Positions 63,994 through 64,000 of a stretch of 64,000 nucleotides of DNA are shown here, in pieces. The translations under genes were made by a program, and so were the position numbers. The notes beneath the pieces are model-generated. The model was not told the DNA's origin. It ran no database searches and saw only the letters and a program-made list of their open reading frames with translations. Each line of letters starts with the position of its first letter. Position 1 is the stretch's first letter. Origin of the DNA: Streptomyces sp. NBC_00523 (GTDB lineage Bacteria > Actinomycetota > Actinomycetes > Streptomycetales > Streptomycetaceae); the NCBI RefSeq assembly GCF_036346615.1, contig NZ_CP107836.1, forward strand, positions 3,472,001-3,536,000. Reading direction: 5' to 3'.

Positions 63994-64000
63994 ATGACCA
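63994..64000 (+). CDS. start of a gene running off the window
   Basis: ATGACC at the very end, with GAGGAGG about 8 bases upstream. Nothing can be said about the product; AraC-divergent genes are often MFS exporters or oxidoreductases. Confidence 0.5.

Overview
The window looks like the chromosome core of a Streptomyces. It is very GC-rich with strong third-position GC bias, many starts are GTG, and many genes have a TANNNT -10 box about 7 bases before the start codon (leaderless transcripts). Gene families are typical: DUF3151-fbaA-pyrE, clpB, the dnaK-grpE-dnaJ-hspR operon with HAIR operators, dcd, and SCO5918-type genes. An exact 14-bp ParB-binding (parS) core between pyrE and fbaA suggests the region lies in the origin-proximal half of the chromosome. 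All calls come from reading the sequence; no database search was run.

1-15.2 kb is core metabolism and stress. It holds an MFS exporter, two PLP aminotransferases, fructose-bisphosphate aldolase, orotate phosphoribosyltransferase, a mutarotase-like protein, a membrane-fused spermidine synthase-like protein, a Gly/His/Cys-rich tail protein, a YbjN protein and ClpB with two HspR operators. 15.3-19.1 kb is an accessory insert between clpB and hspR. It contains a 58-residue exported peptide gene translationally coupled to a Rieske-like protein whose two cluster histidine positions are arginines, and three tandem paralogous LuxR-type regulators transcribed away from it. This is the best candidate for an undescribed (peptide-signalling) system. 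19.1-23.5 kb is the HspR-controlled DnaK chaperone operon.

23.6-29.2 kb holds a short sugar transferase, an EtfD-like iron-sulfur membrane reductase, a Yip1 protein, a phosphoribosyltransferase, dCTP deaminase and a small zinc-ribbon protein. At 29.4 kb is tRNA-Gly(CCC). Its 3' half is repeated twice, at 30.28 and 31.32 kb, each copy followed by its own hairpin and preceded by a conserved GTGCC / AGCGGNNAACAGCGGTCA block. These are scars of integrative elements that have lost their integrases; the cassettes between them hold a hypothetical gene and a RHH antitoxin/PIN toxin pair. 31.4-33.7 kb is an amidase with a divergent TetR regulator.

34-39 kb is a cold-shock cassette: CspA-like protein, DEAD-box helicase with a ribosome-binding site buried in a hairpin, CBS protein, SCO5918-family protein. 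It is followed by a roughly 470-nt untranslated transcription unit (promoter and terminator both visible) in front of a MerR-type gene. 39-48.8 kb carries a GPP34 protein, a PASTA protein, a TetR/SDR pair sharing an operator, a glycosyltransferase, a GH11 xylanase with CBM2 and candidate xylan-regulator boxes, a membrane protein and an amtB-glnK pair without glnD beside it.

48.8-54.3 kb holds a NarL-type two-component system, an MMPL transporter whose 3' end is overwritten by a 165-bp MITE-like element, and a deletion scar that removed the 5' ends of a TetR gene and a DUF4267 gene. 54.3-64 kb holds a PGRP amidase, a two-subunit fluoride channel operon, a second DEAD-box helicase, a promoter-terminator unit for a small C-rich-loop RNA, an XRE / ImmA-IrrE / MAB_1171c / PAP2 operon, a PAS-GAF-PP2C phosphatase and an AraC regulator.
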